A stretch of 64,000 nucleotides of DNA from Anatilimnocola floriformis. GTDB taxonomy: Bacteria; Planctomycetota; Planctomycetia; Pirellulales; Pirellulaceae. The stretch lies in assembly GCF_024256385.1 (NCBI RefSeq), contig NZ_JAMLFW010000001.1:3844001-3908000 (forward strand). Direction: 5' to 3'. The translations under genes and the position numbers were made by a program. Of this stretch, positions 41,194 to 49,664 are shown piece after piece (within the stretch, counting starts at the first letter, position 1; every line of letters begins with the position of its first letter). Below the pieces are notes generated by a model, which did not search any database, had not been told where the DNA came from, and saw only the letters and a program-made list of their open reading frames with translations.

Positions 41194-42228
41194 TTAAGTA
41201 CTGGGGACGAGATATTCGAATCGTTGCGGCCGCCACGTGAGCGTGACCGGTTCGCCCAGGGCCCACTGCAGCATCGCCTCCGCCAGGTTTTGCTCGCAAG
41301 CCTGCCGCAACACCAGATACGATGTAGTCAGTCGCGGATTTATTTCGATGACCACATCCTGGCTCCCATCTTCGGCTGAACCAAGGACCATGTCGATGCC
41401 TAAATAGCCGCGACAGGGAAGAAGCGTTTCGGCGGCTGCTTGGGCGAGTTTTTTGGCGCGCTCGGCGAGTTGTTCGGGAATCGGCGTAGCGCCGCCGAGA
41501 TAAGTAAAGCGACCGTCATCGCTCAAGCGTTGCGTGCAAGGTTGTAATGGCAAGACGCCGAGCGGGCCGGTGAGGACGGAGGTGCTGACGTGGGTGCCGG
41601 GGTGGTATTTTTCCAGTCGCCATGTTGTTGCGGAACTGAGATCTACGGCGGCGAGTTCTTCTAGCGATTCGATCATTTGCACTCCCTGCGAACCGCAGCC
41701 GTCGTTAGGCTTCAGCACGGCGGGCAAAAGGCTGGCATCAAGTTCATTCGGCCGAGCTTCGCTCAACCAAGAAGTCCCATTCGGTACACAAAAACCATGC
41801 GCTTCCAAATGGTCGCAAGAACGCTGTTTATCGCCGCAAGACTCAATAACGTGTTGTTCCGGCGAGAGCAGTAGACCACGGAAGCACTGATAGAGTCCGG
41901 CGATTGTGTGCAGGTTTTCATCAAACTCAGGCGCGATCAAAACGGCAGGGAGATTCTCGCAGGCTAAACGGACAAACGCGTTGAGTTTTTCCGCGCCGTC
42001 GTTGATCAAGTGCAATTGCTGTTTCGGAATCTGCGGCGGCGGCAAGCGAATATCGTGAAACAGATGAACGCAATCGACGCTGGAAATCGCTGCGATATCG
42101 GCCGCGAGCGCGTCGCGCATCGCTTTCCCTTCTGCCAGCAGCGATCCGCTTGGCGGGTCGCTGCTTACAAACCAACTACCACCGCCGGTGAGAAATTCGT
42201 AAAGAAAGATGTTACGCAACAGTTGCAT
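41194..42228 (-). CDS. ATP-grasp ligase (MfnD-like tyramine-glutamate ligase)
   Basis: 344 aa from ATG 42228, just inside a palindromic repeat; a longer frame to 42357 consists of the repeat itself. YEFLTGGG at the N-terminus, LPAVLKPNDGCGSQGVQMIE (ATP-binding lid), and YLGIDMVL...VIEINPRLTTSYLVL (metal-binding Glu/Asn) mark an ATP-grasp carboxylate-amine ligase. In methanogens MfnD joins glutamate to tyramine for methanofuran. First gene of the operon. Confidence 0.85.
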   Translation of the reverse strand: MQLLRNIFLYEFLTGGGSWFVSSDPPSGSLLAEGKAMRDALAADIAAISSVDCVHLFHDIRLPPPQIPKQQLHLINDGAEKLNAFVRLACENLPAVLIAPEFDENLHTIAGLYQCFRGLLLSPEQHVIESCGDKQRSCDHLEAHGFCVPNGTSWLSEARPNELDASLLPAVLKPNDGCGSQGVQMIESLEELAAVDLSSATTWRLEKYHPGTHVSTSVLTGPLGVLPLQPCTQRLSDDGRFTYLGGATPIPEQLAERAKKLAQAAAETLLPCRGYLGIDMVLGSAEDGSQDVVIEINPRLTTSYLVLRQACEQNLAEAMLQWALGEPVTLTWRPQRFEYLVPST

Positions 42229-42644
42229 TTCACCGCAACGCGGTGAGACTCCACAGCCCAGGGTCGCTGCTTTAGCAGCGCACCCTGGGGCTAAGTGAAC
42301 TTGCAAGCCTGCACCCTGAAAGGGTGCAACAACGTTGATTAGCGGGTATTGTTGCACCCTTACAGGGTGCGAGTTAATTCGATGTCGGTTCCCAGGGTGC
42401 GCCGCTGAAGCGGCGACCCTGGGCTGTAGAGTTTCACCGCGTTGCGGTGGAAGCGATTGGTACGTCGACTGTGCAATCCAAGTATGGTTTCAATGTCGGC
42501 CGGCTGTTGCGGTTTGCAATCAAACGCAATGCCTCTTTTCGCTGGCGCGACATCGGTTGCTAAAGCAACCGATGCTATCCAAGTGATGGGGGTGAATCCG
42601 CGATCACTTTTGTTGGTCGCTCGAACGAACCTAGGGGTTCGTTC
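42229..42644. repeat. cluster of palindromic repeats
   Basis: A 61-bp unit at 42229-42289 and a 62-bp near-copy in inverse orientation at 42391-42452 share CACCGCAACGCGGTG and an inner hairpin CCCAGGGT...ACCCTGGG; loops differ by matched changes (CTGC/GCAG against CCGC/GCGG). Between them lie two 17-bp hairpins GCACCCT-nnn-AGGGTGC (42311-42327, 42354-42370). Two more palindromes follow: CATCGGTTGC/GCAACCGATG (42551-42574) and GAACGAACC/GGTTCGTTC (42623-42644). REP/MITE-like; no gene in the 440 bp. Confidence 0.85.
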
Positions 42645-42668
42645 TACGCGACCTATTTTTTGGCCGAA

Positions 42669-43703
42669 TTAGTTCGTCCAGTAGTCGAAGACGAGGACCT
42701 TTTCGATGCGGGGGCCGACGAGTTTGCCGAACTCTTTGTGGGCTGGATGCGGCAGGTAAATCTCGCGGCCTTTTTCGCTGGCGAAGGTCACCACAAAGCC
42801 GTGGGTGAAACCGTCGGCGCGATTTTCCACACCGACATCGGTGCCGGCTTCGTAGCCCTTGATCTGCTTGATCTTGTTCTTCAAGTTGCCGAAGGCGTCG
42901 ACCACTTCTTGGATCTGTTCCTTCGAAACGTCCGACTTGAACTTGAACAGAACGATGTGCCGCAGTTGGCCGCGGTCGGGACCGAGTTGTTCCACGCCGA
43001 GGGCGGCGAGCATTTGGTTCGCCACAAAGCGGTTGCCGGCGTTGTTCAAGTGAACGCGGTCGCCAGTGAGGATGCCGGCTTCCTTGTTGTCCTTGTTGTT
43101 TTCCTTGAGGTGATCGCGAAATGCTTTGCGGAGGTCGAGCAGTTGCACCTTGGTATCTTTGGCAACGCTGCGGCTGATTTCGCAATATTCGTCGAGCATC
43201 TTATCGAGCTTGTTGCTGCCATCATTCTTTTCGCCGATGACCGACGCGGTGCAGAGAATCACTTTGCCGCCCACGCCTTCGATCTTGCCGATGATTTCCT
43301 TCAAGCCCTTTTCGTAGTCGTCCTTCGACGTTCCCTTGCCGCTCTCGCTGTGCCAGACGTCGTTGATGCCGATGTAGATGAAGACGATCGACGGCTTCTT
43401 GCTGAGCACGTCGCGCTCGAGGCGGTTTTGCAGGTCAGGAACCTTGTTGCCGCTGATGCCGGCGCCGATCACTTCGACGGGCGGATCGAGCGGCAGATTT
43501 TCGAGTTGTTGCTTGATCAGCGTGACGTAGCCGTTCGGGCTCACGCCACCTTGGGTGATCGAGTCACCGAGGAAGACGACCCGATCGCCGGCTTTCAGTT
43601 CCGTCTTGGGACCATCGGCAGCCGCTGCCGATTGCCAACCAGTCACCGCCAGAGCTCCGAGCAACAAAGCACAACCGAGCGAACCAAAACCAAACGAGCG
43701 CAT
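42669..43703 (-). CDS. exported SGNH/GDSL hydrolase fused to a Dabb domain
   Basis: 344 aa from ATG 43703, which gives a proper signal peptide (GSLGCALLLGALAVTGW, cleavage near AAAA). A longer frame has no ribosome site. Blocks of the SGNH fold: GDSITQGG, GISGNKV, YIGINDVW and GDRVHLN (catalytic Ser, Gly, Asn and Asp-x-x-His). From about residue 245 to the end a stress-responsive A/B-barrel (Dabb) domain: LRHIVLFKFK, then HGFVVTFAS and HPAHKEF. Periplasmic esterase or acetylhydrolase; the fusion is seldom seen outside planctomycetes to my knowledge. Confidence 0.85.
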   Translation of the reverse strand: MRSFGFGSLGCALLLGALAVTGWQSAAAADGPKTELKAGDRVVFLGDSITQGGVSPNGYVTLIKQQLENLPLDPPVEVIGAGISGNKVPDLQNRLERDVLSKKPSIVFIYIGINDVWHSESGKGTSKDDYEKGLKEIIGKIEGVGGKVILCTASVIGEKNDGSNKLDKMLDEYCEISRSVAKDTKVQLLDLRKAFRDHLKENNKDNKEAGILTGDRVHLNNAGNRFVANQMLAALGVEQLGPDRGQLRHIVLFKFKSDVSKEQIQEVVDAFGNLKNKIKQIKGYEAGTDVGVENRADGFTHGFVVTFASEKGREIYLPHPAHKEFGKLVGPRIEKVLVFDYWTN

Positions 43704-44392
43704 GAGAACCTCGACACAATAGGGACGAACAAGTAGCTGGCGAGAAGTGTAGTGGGTCGCTGGGCGGTTCTCAATCGGCGGGAAACGGCTCGGCCACCCA
43801 GTTCGCTGCCTCGCTCTCCGCGTGAGGGTTCGCGAGGAAAATACAAGCACCCGATCCCCAAGAACCAAAATCAGGTGGACGAAATTTGGCACCGAAATTA
43901 TTCGACGCCGATCGCCAACGTGGCGCTTACCTAGGCTGATTTGCGCCAGACCTGAGTTCGCCAAGTCGGAGTCTCCAAGCCAAATGAGTGCAACTCCGCC
44001 CCGCAATACACCACCCGATATAGTTACAATAAGCTGCGATATTCGGTGGGCATTATTGCCTCCATTTTTTACCACAAGATGTTTCCCATAAACAACTTAG
44101 CACTGAAAAATCGAATTTGATTGCATGTGATATTCGCGGGGTACGAAAGAGGGGGTGGCTAATTAGCCGTCGCCTGAGGCTGTCCGCCGGTTCCGCCGTC
44201 AGATCAAAGCTGGCTTCCCCTGTGTGGCGCCTCTCAGTACACTTCGCGCGGATTATTCCGCCAAGGCGCCGCCAAAACGGTTGTTCCGGAAAGAACGGCA
44301 AATCAACGTAAGTCAAAAGCTTGAAACAGAATTTAGGGCTTTTAGAATAGGTAGATCGGCCCTGTCTACCGCAGCTTGCAAAGGAAGCAGCA
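43704..44392. other. 689-bp intergenic region
   Basis: No supported gene on either strand. GGCTAATTAGCC at 44157-44168 is a perfect 12-bp palindrome; the rest shows no clear terminator or promoter. Divergent promoters for the SGNH gene and the small exported gene at 44393 probably lie here. Confidence 0.5.
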
Positions 44393-44728
44393 ATGCGTGG
44401 TGCGTGGATGGGGTTCGGGCTTGTCGGTTTGGTGCTTTTGATCGGTGCGGCAGTTTATCCGGAGGCTCAGGCTCAGCGACCCGTAACGGGCGCCGAGCGT
44501 GGTCAGCCGGGCGAGTTGCTGGCGTTGTCGATGGATGTTGAGGGGCGGCAGCAAGTTACCGTGGTGGATCCACGGCGACAGGTGATTGCCGTTTATCACA
44601 TCGACAGGAATACTGGCGGCATCAACCTGCGAAGTGTACGTAACGTGCAGTGGGACTTGGTCATGGAGGACTTTAATAGCGGCAGCCCCACGCCGCGCGA
44701 AATTCGATCGATCGCAGATCAGCGCTGA
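44393..44728 (+). CDS. small exported hypothetical protein
   Basis: 111 aa; AAAGGAAG precedes the ATG. Signal peptide MGFGLVGLVLLIGAAVYPEA, cleavage near AQAQ. Mature part: QQVTVVDPRRQVIAVYHID, with a run reading as an extracytoplasmic beta protein. No known family. Followed by the HTH/membrane gene at 44795. Confidence 0.65.
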   Translation: MRGAWMGFGLVGLVLLIGAAVYPEAQAQRPVTGAERGQPGELLALSMDVEGRQQVTVVDPRRQVIAVYHIDRNTGGINLRSVRNVQWDLVMEDFNSGSPTPREIRSIADQR

Positions 44729-44794
44729 CCGGCCGCCACGCCGGTCCCGAATTGGCTTGGCGACTCTTACAGAGTTGCCTGGAGAATGAACGAA

Positions 44795-46138
44795 ATGGCC
44801 GGCAAGATTTTGAACAGTTCCGAAGCCGCTGCAATGTTGGGCATCAGCGAGGATCAACTCGTCGAGATGCGGCAGCGGAACGAAATCTTCGGCCGGCGTG
44901 ATGGCGCGAACTGGACTTACAAGACCGAAGAAGTGGAACGAGTGATCGCCGAACGCGGCGGTTCGGGTGTGCTCGGCGACGAAGCCTTCGATGGCTTGCT
45001 CGCGGGATTGTCTTCGCCCACGCAAGCTGGCGGCCCGATTCTGGTCAGCGAAGAAGAGCTCGGCCGTTCGCCCGAAGGAACCAGCAGCACGATCATCGGC
45101 AAAAAAGACAGCGTCAAATCGGCTGGCGACAGCGATCTGCAACTCGCCCCCGAAGGTGACATCGGCTTGTCGGGCATCGGCGGCAAACAAGCCTCAGGCA
45201 TTCTCGGTGGATCCGATCTGAAGCTCGGCGGCAGCGGCACGGGCACGGGTTCAGGCCTCAAGGGTGGCAGCGATGTCGACCTCGGCGGCGGCTTGGAACT
45301 GGGCGACGACGAATTGAGCTTGGCCGCGGAATCGAACAAATTTACGTCCCCGCCCAAGCCGGCTGACGACGATGACTCGGACGAGATCGATCTCGATTCC
45401 GATAGCGTCGGGATGGCCAGCGGCAGCGTGATTGGCAGCGGCATCGGCAGCGACATTACGCTGCGTGGCGGCGACTCAGGCATCAATCTCAAGCCCACCG
45501 ACAGCGGTCTGTCGCTCGAAGAAGAGCCCCTCGATCTCGGCGGCTCGGCGGTCGATTCGCTCGAACTGCCCGAAGACGACGATGTGATTTCGCTCGACGA
45601 AGACGCCGGCGATCCCGACATGGCGACGCAGTTGAAGCAGGACGATCAGTTCCTGCTGTCGCCATCGGATGCGCTGAGCGATGACGAATCGGACAGCGGT
45701 TCGCAAGTGATCGCGCTTGAAGACAGCGAATCGTTCGACGCCGACGCGGCCACGATGTTGCGTTCGGGCTCGACACCGCTCAGCGAAGATGCGTTTGGCG
45801 CTGCTCCGATGGATGCCTTCGGTGCGGCACCGATGGACGCTTTTGGCGCGGCCCCGATGGATGCCTTCGGCGGAGTTTCGCCGATGGGTTCGGCGGCGCC
45901 AATCACGGCGATGGCCGGTGCGCCGGCTGCTCAAGCGGTGTATATCCAAGTGCCGGTTGTCGAAGCACCGTACTCGGTGTGGAACGTGCTCGGCTTGTTC
46001 TTTGTCGCGGTCATGATGCTGTGCTGCGGCATGCTGACGGTCGACATTCTGCTCAACATGTGGGTCTTTGATGGCCAGTCGTCGATGTCGATGGCCCTCA
46101 TGGATCTGGCGATCGATACTTTCCAACTCAACAAATAA
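44795..46138 (+). CDS. HTH-domain protein with low-complexity linker and C-terminal membrane anchor
   Basis: 447 aa from ATG 44795 (GGAGA at better spacing than for the Met nine bases earlier). Residues 5-55 are a MerR/Xis-like HTH (SSEAAAMLGISEDQLVEM). About 300 residues are Asp/Ser/Gly-rich and acidic, probably disordered. MDAFGAAP is repeated from about residue 330. The C-terminus has two hydrophobic helices (VLGLFFVAVMMLCCGMLTV and a partner). DNA-binding domain on a membrane-attached tether; a planctomycete-type gene whose role is unknown. Confidence 0.75.
   Translation: MAGKILNSSEAAAMLGISEDQLVEMRQRNEIFGRRDGANWTYKTEEVERVIAERGGSGVLGDEAFDGLLAGLSSPTQAGGPILVSEEELGRSPEGTSSTIIGKKDSVKSAGDSDLQLAPEGDIGLSGIGGKQASGILGGSDLKLGGSGTGTGSGLKGGSDVDLGGGLELGDDELSLAAESNKFTSPPKPADDDDSDEIDLDSDSVGMASGSVIGSGIGSDITLRGGDSGINLKPTDSGLSLEEEPLDLGGSAVDSLELPEDDDVISLDEDAGDPDMATQLKQDDQFLLSPSDALSDDESDSGSQVIALEDSESFDADAATMLRSGSTPLSEDAFGAAPMDAFGAAPMDAFGAAPMDAFGGVSPMGSAAPITAMAGAPAAQAVYIQVPVVEAPYSVWNVLGLFFVAVMMLCCGMLTVDILLNMWVFDGQSSMSMALMDLAIDTFQLNK
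45788..45880 (+). repeat. 24-bp coding tandem repeat
   Basis: Three full copies (45788-45811, 45812-45835, 45836-45859) and a partial fourth of a 24-bp unit encoding DAFGAAPM, with synonymous drift between copies. Possible length-variable site. Confidence 0.8.
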
Positions 46139-46178
46139 TTGGCGCGCGACTGTCGCTTGATTCGAAGGGAGTCGAATC

Positions 46179-47003
46179 ATGAAAAACCTCATCATCTGTG
46201 TTGCTCTGCTGACTGCCGTTCTGGGCTGCGCTAGCCCGAATGCGCAGGTGCGCCGCGTCGAAGACGAAAAAGAGCAACTCAAAGCCACCATCCGCATGCA
46301 GCGCGATCAGAATCGGACGCTGCAAACTCAGGTTGCGGGTCTCGAAACTCGCCTCGACGAAGCCGAGACCCAACTGGCCGGCGGCAAACGGCGAACCTTG
46401 ACGCAAGATTCGGCCTCTGGAACGGTGACGTCGCCACTCGCTGGGAATACTCGTGCGCGGCCGAAGCCGCAACCTGCCGAAGAATCGTTGTCGTGGCGGC
46501 CGCATCGCGGCGCAACGTCGGCAAACACGGTGCTCCCAGCCGTAGCTCAACTCGCTCGGCAGGACGAGCGGATTGCGGTCGATCCCGAAACCGGCGCCGG
46601 CGTGTGGTCGCCCGGCGTGACGTTTGAACCGAACAAGGCCGCACTCACACCCCAAGGCCGTCAGCAATTGCAGGAGCTGGCGCGTGTGCTGCAAAAGCAA
46701 CCGGCGAACAAATTTCGCGTGCTGGTGGCCACGTCGGCCGAGCGCACTGGCTCGCGCAGCCGCGATGCTGCCGCAACGAGTGGTCGCAAACTGGCTGCAT
46801 CGCGAGCCCAGAGCGTGGCCGACTATCTCGACGGCCACGGCATCGCCGAAGACCGCCTGGCGATCGCCAGCACCGGCGTCCGCAAGAACACTCGCGAGCA
46901 GCACGGCTTGCCCGCCGACGGCGTGGAAGATGTGCGGATTTATCTGGTCGATCCAGAACAACCGGTTCTCGGTTGGCTGCAAAACGACACCGTTCGCCGG
47001 TAG
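46179..47003 (+). CDS. OmpA-family lipoprotein
   Basis: 274 aa. Lipoprotein signal VALLTAVLGCAS (lipobox Leu-Gly-Cys, Cys17). Coiled coil 22-65 (QLKATIRMQRDQNRTLQTQV). Linker rich in Pro/Arg. OmpA C-terminal domain about 145-265: FEPNKAALTPQGRQQLQELA, then ASRAQSVADYLDGHGI and RLAIASTG, the peptidoglycan-binding fold. Anchors the envelope to the cell wall. Follows the HTH/membrane gene by 40 bp, likely co-expressed. Confidence 0.88.
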   Translation: MKNLIICVALLTAVLGCASPNAQVRRVEDEKEQLKATIRMQRDQNRTLQTQVAGLETRLDEAETQLAGGKRRTLTQDSASGTVTSPLAGNTRARPKPQPAEESLSWRPHRGATSANTVLPAVAQLARQDERIAVDPETGAGVWSPGVTFEPNKAALTPQGRQQLQELARVLQKQPANKFRVLVATSAERTGSRSRDAAATSGRKLAASRAQSVADYLDGHGIAEDRLAIASTGVRKNTREQHGLPADGVEDVRIYLVDPEQPVLGWLQNDTVRR

Positions 47004-47364
47004 TGATTTTCGCTGGAGTTTCGCCATTCGCCGGCGCTGCAAATCAGCCAGCGAAAGTCGGAGTTGCAACCGCGCGGATGTTCAAAATCTCAAGCACCAA
47101 ACATGTAAAGATGTACGGATTGCGAAACACTTTTCGGCTGCAAAATCTTTAGCGCCATCGACTTGCATGCTCATAACGATCTTGCCGAGAACCTTGTGAA
47201 ATATTCGTGAGTTGGCTTGCTTTTTTTCGCAAGTTTGCGTTGGAGACCGCTCGCACTCTGGCTAAAGTCGAAAGCACTCCCGTTCTCCACTGCACTCCCC
47301 TTATGCAGTTCGCCGCGAACCAGCGGCGTGAAAACGGGTCCCCTGATTGCGAGGATTACGCATC
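47004..47364. other. 361-bp intergenic region
   Basis: No gene supported. A TTGC...GCAA hairpin with a seven-T run around 47214-47240 may terminate the OmpA-like transcript. Confidence 0.4.
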
Positions 47365-47937
47365 ATGTCTCCCCAAAGCCGCATGGAAGAAGTCGACCTA
47401 TTGATCCTCAACGCCCGGCTCCGCGACGAGCTCGAGCCGTTCCTGGATGAATCGGTCGACGTACTTTCCTGCAAACAGCTCCCCACCTCTGACGAGAACG
47501 ACTTTCTGGCCTCGATGCTGGCTTGGGAACGAGCCCCCGCGCTGCCGATCAGCCAGTGGTTCGATCCGCCGCTGCAGTTGCCCCCGCCAGAACGGCTGAA
47601 CGATGCCGAACTGCACGCCGTACTTGGTGCTGCGGTCGAACAACTCGCCAGCCGCCGGATTTATCTGGAACTGACCGATCACTTATCGGACCGTCAGCTG
47701 TATTGCCTGATCGCCCGCGATATCCTGCCGTCGCATGAGAAGAAGCTCGATCTGCCAGGCAACTATCTCAACTGGCGTTGCCTCGACGTCGAACTCGATC
47801 CCGAAACCTGGCTCGCCTATTACGCGACCGACGACGAACGGGACGCCTGGACGCAAGAAACGTCGCAGCCGTTGCCGGACATGCTGCCGCCGCCGCATGC
47901 TCGCGATTTGCCGCGGCGCAAAGATCTGCCGCGCTAG
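47365..47937 (+). CDS. hypothetical protein, 190 aa
   Basis: Start at ATG 47365 (GCGAGGATT upstream). Soluble acidic helical protein with LDESVDVLSC, LPPPERLNDAELHAVLGAAV and a basic Pro-rich C-terminus (PPPHARDLPRRKDLPR). No motif recognised, no export signal. Ends 18 bp before a long palindrome. Confidence 0.65.
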   Translation: MSPQSRMEEVDLLILNARLRDELEPFLDESVDVLSCKQLPTSDENDFLASMLAWERAPALPISQWFDPPLQLPPPERLNDAELHAVLGAAVEQLASRRIYLELTDHLSDRQLYCLIARDILPSHEKKLDLPGNYLNWRCLDVELDPETWLAYYATDDERDAWTQETSQPLPDMLPPPHARDLPRRKDLPR

Positions 47938-47955
47938 TTTTTCTGAGGGCTTCCT

Positions 47956-48024
47956 GATAGCCCGTAGCGTTGGTGAGGAAGTTCCGCGGGGCAGTGGACG
48001 ACTTCGCTAACGCTACGGGCTATC
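47956..48024. repeat. 69-bp long-stem palindrome
   Basis: GATAGCCCGTAGCGTT (47956-47971) pairs perfectly over 16 bp with AACGCTACGGGCTATC (48009-48024); pairing continues inward imperfectly (GTGAGGAAGT with ACTTCGC). It lies between two convergent-free plus-strand genes and could double as a terminator. Dispersed-repeat type, different from the 42-kb cluster. Confidence 0.8.
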
Positions 48025-48132
48025 TCGCTGCTAGCACGCAGAAAACTTCATCTAGGAGGTTTTCTCCATCCCCGGTAAAATCCCGGATGCGGCAAAGGAA
48101 GGCCGTTCAAATTCCAGCAAAGGATGGCTGAC

Positions 48133-48759
48133 ATGCAGTGGGTTCCTTCTCCAAGTTTGCGATCGCTGGTTATCATCGCCTTCCTCATTGGCTTGCCGAT
48201 CCTGGCCTTGCCTTGGGTCTCGAAGCAGATCGATGTCGCTCTCTACGGCGGCTCGAAAAGCAACGTGCCCGATCTGGTGATCAGCACCGATCAAAACACC
48301 GCGCCGCAGCGAGCTCATCAGCCGTTGCAGATTGACGGCGTCTCGCCCGCGCGGTTTGATGAATCGCTGGTCGAACGCGAACCGCAACGGCCCCGCGAAG
48401 GAGCCGGCCTCGATGCAGTCGCCTCGGCCCCGCCGCTGAGCATGCCGCCGTCGTTCGCCAGTCGGATGCCGGCTCAGCAAAACAACCTCGCTCGCGATCC
48501 GCAGCTGGAACCCTTTGCCTATGTGCAGCAAGTGCGGCAAAAGCTCGAACAGCTCGGCGCGCAATATGTCGTGCTCGAGGAACTCGACGCCGGTCAGCGC
48601 TATCGCTTCTCGGTGCAGATGCAAGTCTCGCCCCGCATGCCACAGGTCCGGCCGTTCGAAGCCGTCGCGGCAGATCCGGCCGCGGCTGCTCGCACCGTGC
48701 TCTCCGATGTCGAAACCTGGCGCACGGCAGCTCTCCCCGCAGCAACGTTGCAACGGTGA
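48133..48759 (+). CDS. membrane-anchored hypothetical protein
   Basis: 208 aa from ATG 48133, because AAAGGATG ends seven bases upstream; ATG 48124 is the alternative. One N-terminal membrane helix (LVIIAFLIGLPILALPW, about 12-28) then a soluble domain facing the periplasm or other compartment. Pro-rich, Gln-rich linkers; a predicted beta segment near YVVLEELDAGQRYRFSVQM. Unrecognised. The next gene starts three bases after its stop, so they are probably co-translated. Confidence 0.65.
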   Translation: MQWVPSPSLRSLVIIAFLIGLPILALPWVSKQIDVALYGGSKSNVPDLVISTDQNTAPQRAHQPLQIDGVSPARFDESLVEREPQRPREGAGLDAVASAPPLSMPPSFASRMPAQQNNLARDPQLEPFAYVQQVRQKLEQLGAQYVVLEELDAGQRYRFSVQMQVSPRMPQVRPFEAVAADPAAAARTVLSDVETWRTAALPAATLQR

Positions 48760-48762
48760 GGC

Positions 48763-49473
48763 ATGAAGCGAATTCGACGGCGTCTGCTCCTTGTCGTCTT
48801 CGCGGCGCTCGCCTTGCTCGCAGCCGCAGTCGGTTTCTTTTCTTACCAGGTGCGGCAAGTTCCTGAGTTTTACCAACAGGCCATCGCAGCGCCCGTCGTC
48901 GAACAGCAGCAGGCCGCTGAGCAGTTCGAACACTCGGCTTTGGAACTGCAGAACTCGATTCGCCGCGATGAAGACTGGCAGGTGGAAATCGCCGCCGATG
49001 AAGTAAACGGTTGGCTGGCAACCGCACTGCCGCAGAAATTCCCCGGCGTGTTGCCTCCGGAAGTAAGCGAACCGCGCGTGGCCATCGCGCCCGATCGGTT
49101 GCATATCGCCACGAAGTACCACACCAGCGGCATTACCACCGTGGTGTCGATCCAGCTCTCGGCGTTTCTCACGCCCGAACCCAATGTCGTCGCAGTTCGC
49201 ATTCACCGCGTCGCTGCCGGCAACATTCCGCTCCCCCTCGGCAAGTACCTGGAACAGATCACCGCCGAAGCCGCCCGGCACGGCATATACATTCGCTGGC
49301 AAGAAATCGAAGGGGACCCGCAAGCGATCGTCACGCTCCCCATCGCCGAGCCGGGTGATAAACGGGCGATCGTGATCCGCTCGCTACAACTCCTGGCCGG
49401 CAAATTAGTAGCCGCGGGCACGGCGACTCCTGTCGAACCGGCCCCCAAGCAGCCCGCTCGCCTGACCGAGTAA
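48763..49473 (+). CDS. membrane-anchored hypothetical protein with a periplasmic beta-rich domain
   Basis: 236 aa. Basic leader and one helix (LLLVVFAALALLAAAVGFFSY) anchor the protein. Beyond a short helical coil (QQQAAEQFEHSALELQNSI) lies a beta-rich domain with EIAADEVNGWLATALPQKFP and IHRVAAGNIPLPLGKYLEQI, a pattern like DUF2140/lipid-binding barrels. GGTGAGG lies just before the ATG. Likely works with the preceding anchored protein. Confidence 0.65.
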   Translation: MKRIRRRLLLVVFAALALLAAAVGFFSYQVRQVPEFYQQAIAAPVVEQQQAAEQFEHSALELQNSIRRDEDWQVEIAADEVNGWLATALPQKFPGVLPPEVSEPRVAIAPDRLHIATKYHTSGITTVVSIQLSAFLTPEPNVVAVRIHRVAAGNIPLPLGKYLEQITAEAARHGIYIRWQEIEGDPQAIVTLPIAEPGDKRAIVIRSLQLLAGKLVAAGTATPVEPAPKQPARLTE

Positions 49474-49664
49474 CCATTTTCGGCGAGCTTGCTCATTGTC
49501 GCCGAAACGCTCCGCGTTCGGTGAATGGAGCAGGCCTTGCCGCGTGCCTCGGGAAAATAGGGGCGGTTTTCGCCTGCGTGTGTCATAATGCGGTTGCTGA
49601 TTGCTGCCTCTCTGCCATGCCATTCCCACCTCTCCCAGCCCGCCTGCTGATCGCGGAATCTGTC

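Noticed and set aside
43704-44075. 124-codon N-terminal extension of the SGNH-Dabb gene
   Set aside because: It would bury the signal peptide; no ribosome site at 44075.
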